A DNA stretch of 5,525 bases, from contig JBMOEW010000076.1 in assembly GCA_049314555.1 (NCBI GenBank), positions 1 to 5,525 of the forward strand. Reading direction: 5' to 3'. A program made the translations under genes and the position numbers. The notes beneath the pieces were generated by a model that worked only from the letters and a program-made list of their open reading frames with translations, was not told the origin of the DNA and searched no databases. Below, one piece after another: positions 4,861 through 5,525 of the stretch (position 1 is its first letter; every line of letters begins with the position of its first letter). Source of the stretch: REEB509 sp049314555. Its GTDB lineage: Bacteria > Pseudomonadota > Alphaproteobacteria > Caulobacterales > Aquidulcibacteraceae.

Positions 4861-5525
4861 ATGGCCGAAAAGGCACAAGAGGGCCGCGATTATCGCGAGA
4901 CCCTGTTTCTTCCAGAAACTGATTTTCCAATGCGCGGAGGCTTGCCGCAAAAAGAGCCGGAAATCCTTGCCCGCTGGGATCAGCAGGATCTCTACGGCCA
5001 GATGCGTAAAGCAGCCTTGGGCCGCAAACCCTTCGTGTTCCACGATGGCCCCCCCTACGCCAACGGCCCGATCCATATCGGCCACGCCCTGAACAAGACG
5101 CTGAAAGACCTGGTCGTGCGAAGCCAAGGCTTCCTGGGCTTCGATGCAGACTTTATCCCCGGTTGGGACTGCCACGGCCTGCCCATCGAATGGAAGGTGG
5201 AGGAAGACTTCCGCGCCAAGGGCAAAAAGAAGGAAGACGTCGATCCCGTCACCTTCCGAAAAGCCTGTCGAGAGTGGGCCGGAAAGTGGATCCCCCTGCA
5301 GCTTGAAGAGTTCAAGCGCTTGGGCGTCAACGGCGATTGGGCCGGCCGCTACGAGACAATGAGCTTCAAAGCCGAAGCTGCCATCGCCGCGGAGTTCCAC
5401 AAAGTGGTGCGCACCGGGCTTGTCTATCGCGGCTCCAAGCCCGTGATGTGGAGCCCGGTGGAGCGCACCTCCCTGGCCGAAGCCGAAGTGGAGTATCAGG
5501 ACAAAACCAGCCCCACGATCTGGGT
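4861..5525 (+). CDS. ileS: Isoleucyl-tRNA synthetase, N-terminal fragment (cut by window edge)
   Basis: IleRS charges tRNA-Ile with isoleucine and edits misactivated valine; it is cytoplasmic and essential. The window holds 221 codons plus two bases of a gene normally above 900 codons, with no stop. The class I N-terminal catalytic block is clear: DYRETLFLPETDFPMRGGLP (10-29), EILARWDQ (34-41), then FHDGPPYANGPIHIGHALNKTLKD (60-83) containing the HIGH signature at 72-75, and PGWDCHGLPIEWKVE (100-114). The start of the editing-domain insertion follows with PVMWSPVERTSLAEAEVEY (194-212). PVMWSPVERT replaces the PVNWCLDC-type segment of enterobacterial IleRS, as I recall it does in alphaproteobacteria. 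The ATG at 4861 has GGAG (4849-4852) 8 nt upstream. The KMSKS loop and C-terminal zinc region lie outside the window. Confidence 0.98.
   Translation, partial: MAEKAQEGRDYRETLFLPETDFPMRGGLPQKEPEILARWDQQDLYGQMRKAALGRKPFVFHDGPPYANGPIHIGHALNKTLKDLVVRSQGFLGFDADFIPGWDCHGLPIEWKVEEDFRAKGKKKEDVDPVTFRKACREWAGKWIPLQLEEFKRLGVNGDWAGRYETMSFKAEAAIAAEFHKVVRTGLVYRGSKPVMWSPVERTSLAEAEVEYQDKTSPTIW

Noticed and set aside
4711..5400. Minus-strand open frame of 229 codons opposite ileS
   Set aside because: It is a shadow of the conserved ileS coding sequence on the other strand, a common result of GC-rich codon use.

Overview
The window reads as chromosomal, GC-rich DNA from an alphaproteobacterium. The GroES, GroEL and IleRS sequences look alphaproteobacterial, several promoter-like elements fit that class, and a CIRCE operator sits in front of groES. 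The gene set recalls Caulobacterales, Maricaulales or sphingomonad-like genomes, but this placement is by recall and was not searched. No mobile element, CRISPR array, tRNA or rRNA was seen.

The left part (1-705, minus strand) is a groES-groEL heat-shock operon. A promoter with -35 CTTGAC and -10 CTATCT (17 nt apart) is followed at once by a near-perfect CIRCE element. Then come groES (GTG start, 104 aa), an 82-nt gap with two small hairpins, and the first 63 codons of groEL, cut by the window edge.

The middle part (752-2212, minus strand) holds an unrecognised exported protein of 465 aa. Past its 3' end lies an elaborate inverted repeat (752-808) that separates it from the groESL promoter. 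Upstream are, in transcription order on the minus strand, a glyoxalase II-like metallo-beta-lactamase hydrolase (4032-4700), a glutathione/thioredoxin peroxidase (3482-3970) and a class I/II PLP aminotransferase (2325-3485). The last two share a GTGA stop/start overlap, so they are very likely co-transcribed. The hydrolase lies only 61 nt upstream and probably belongs to the same unit, which mixes thiol/peroxide detoxification with amino-acid metabolism.

The right part (4861-5525, plus strand) is the 5' end of ileS, divergent from the hydrolase gene. The 160-nt divergent region holds the least expected structure of the window: a roughly 15-bp GC-rich imperfect hairpin (4778-4817). Its 3' arm could instead pair with bases overlapping the ileS Shine-Dalgarno sequence. 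It may be a divergent operator or an ileS leader switch. Everything else is conventional housekeeping content.
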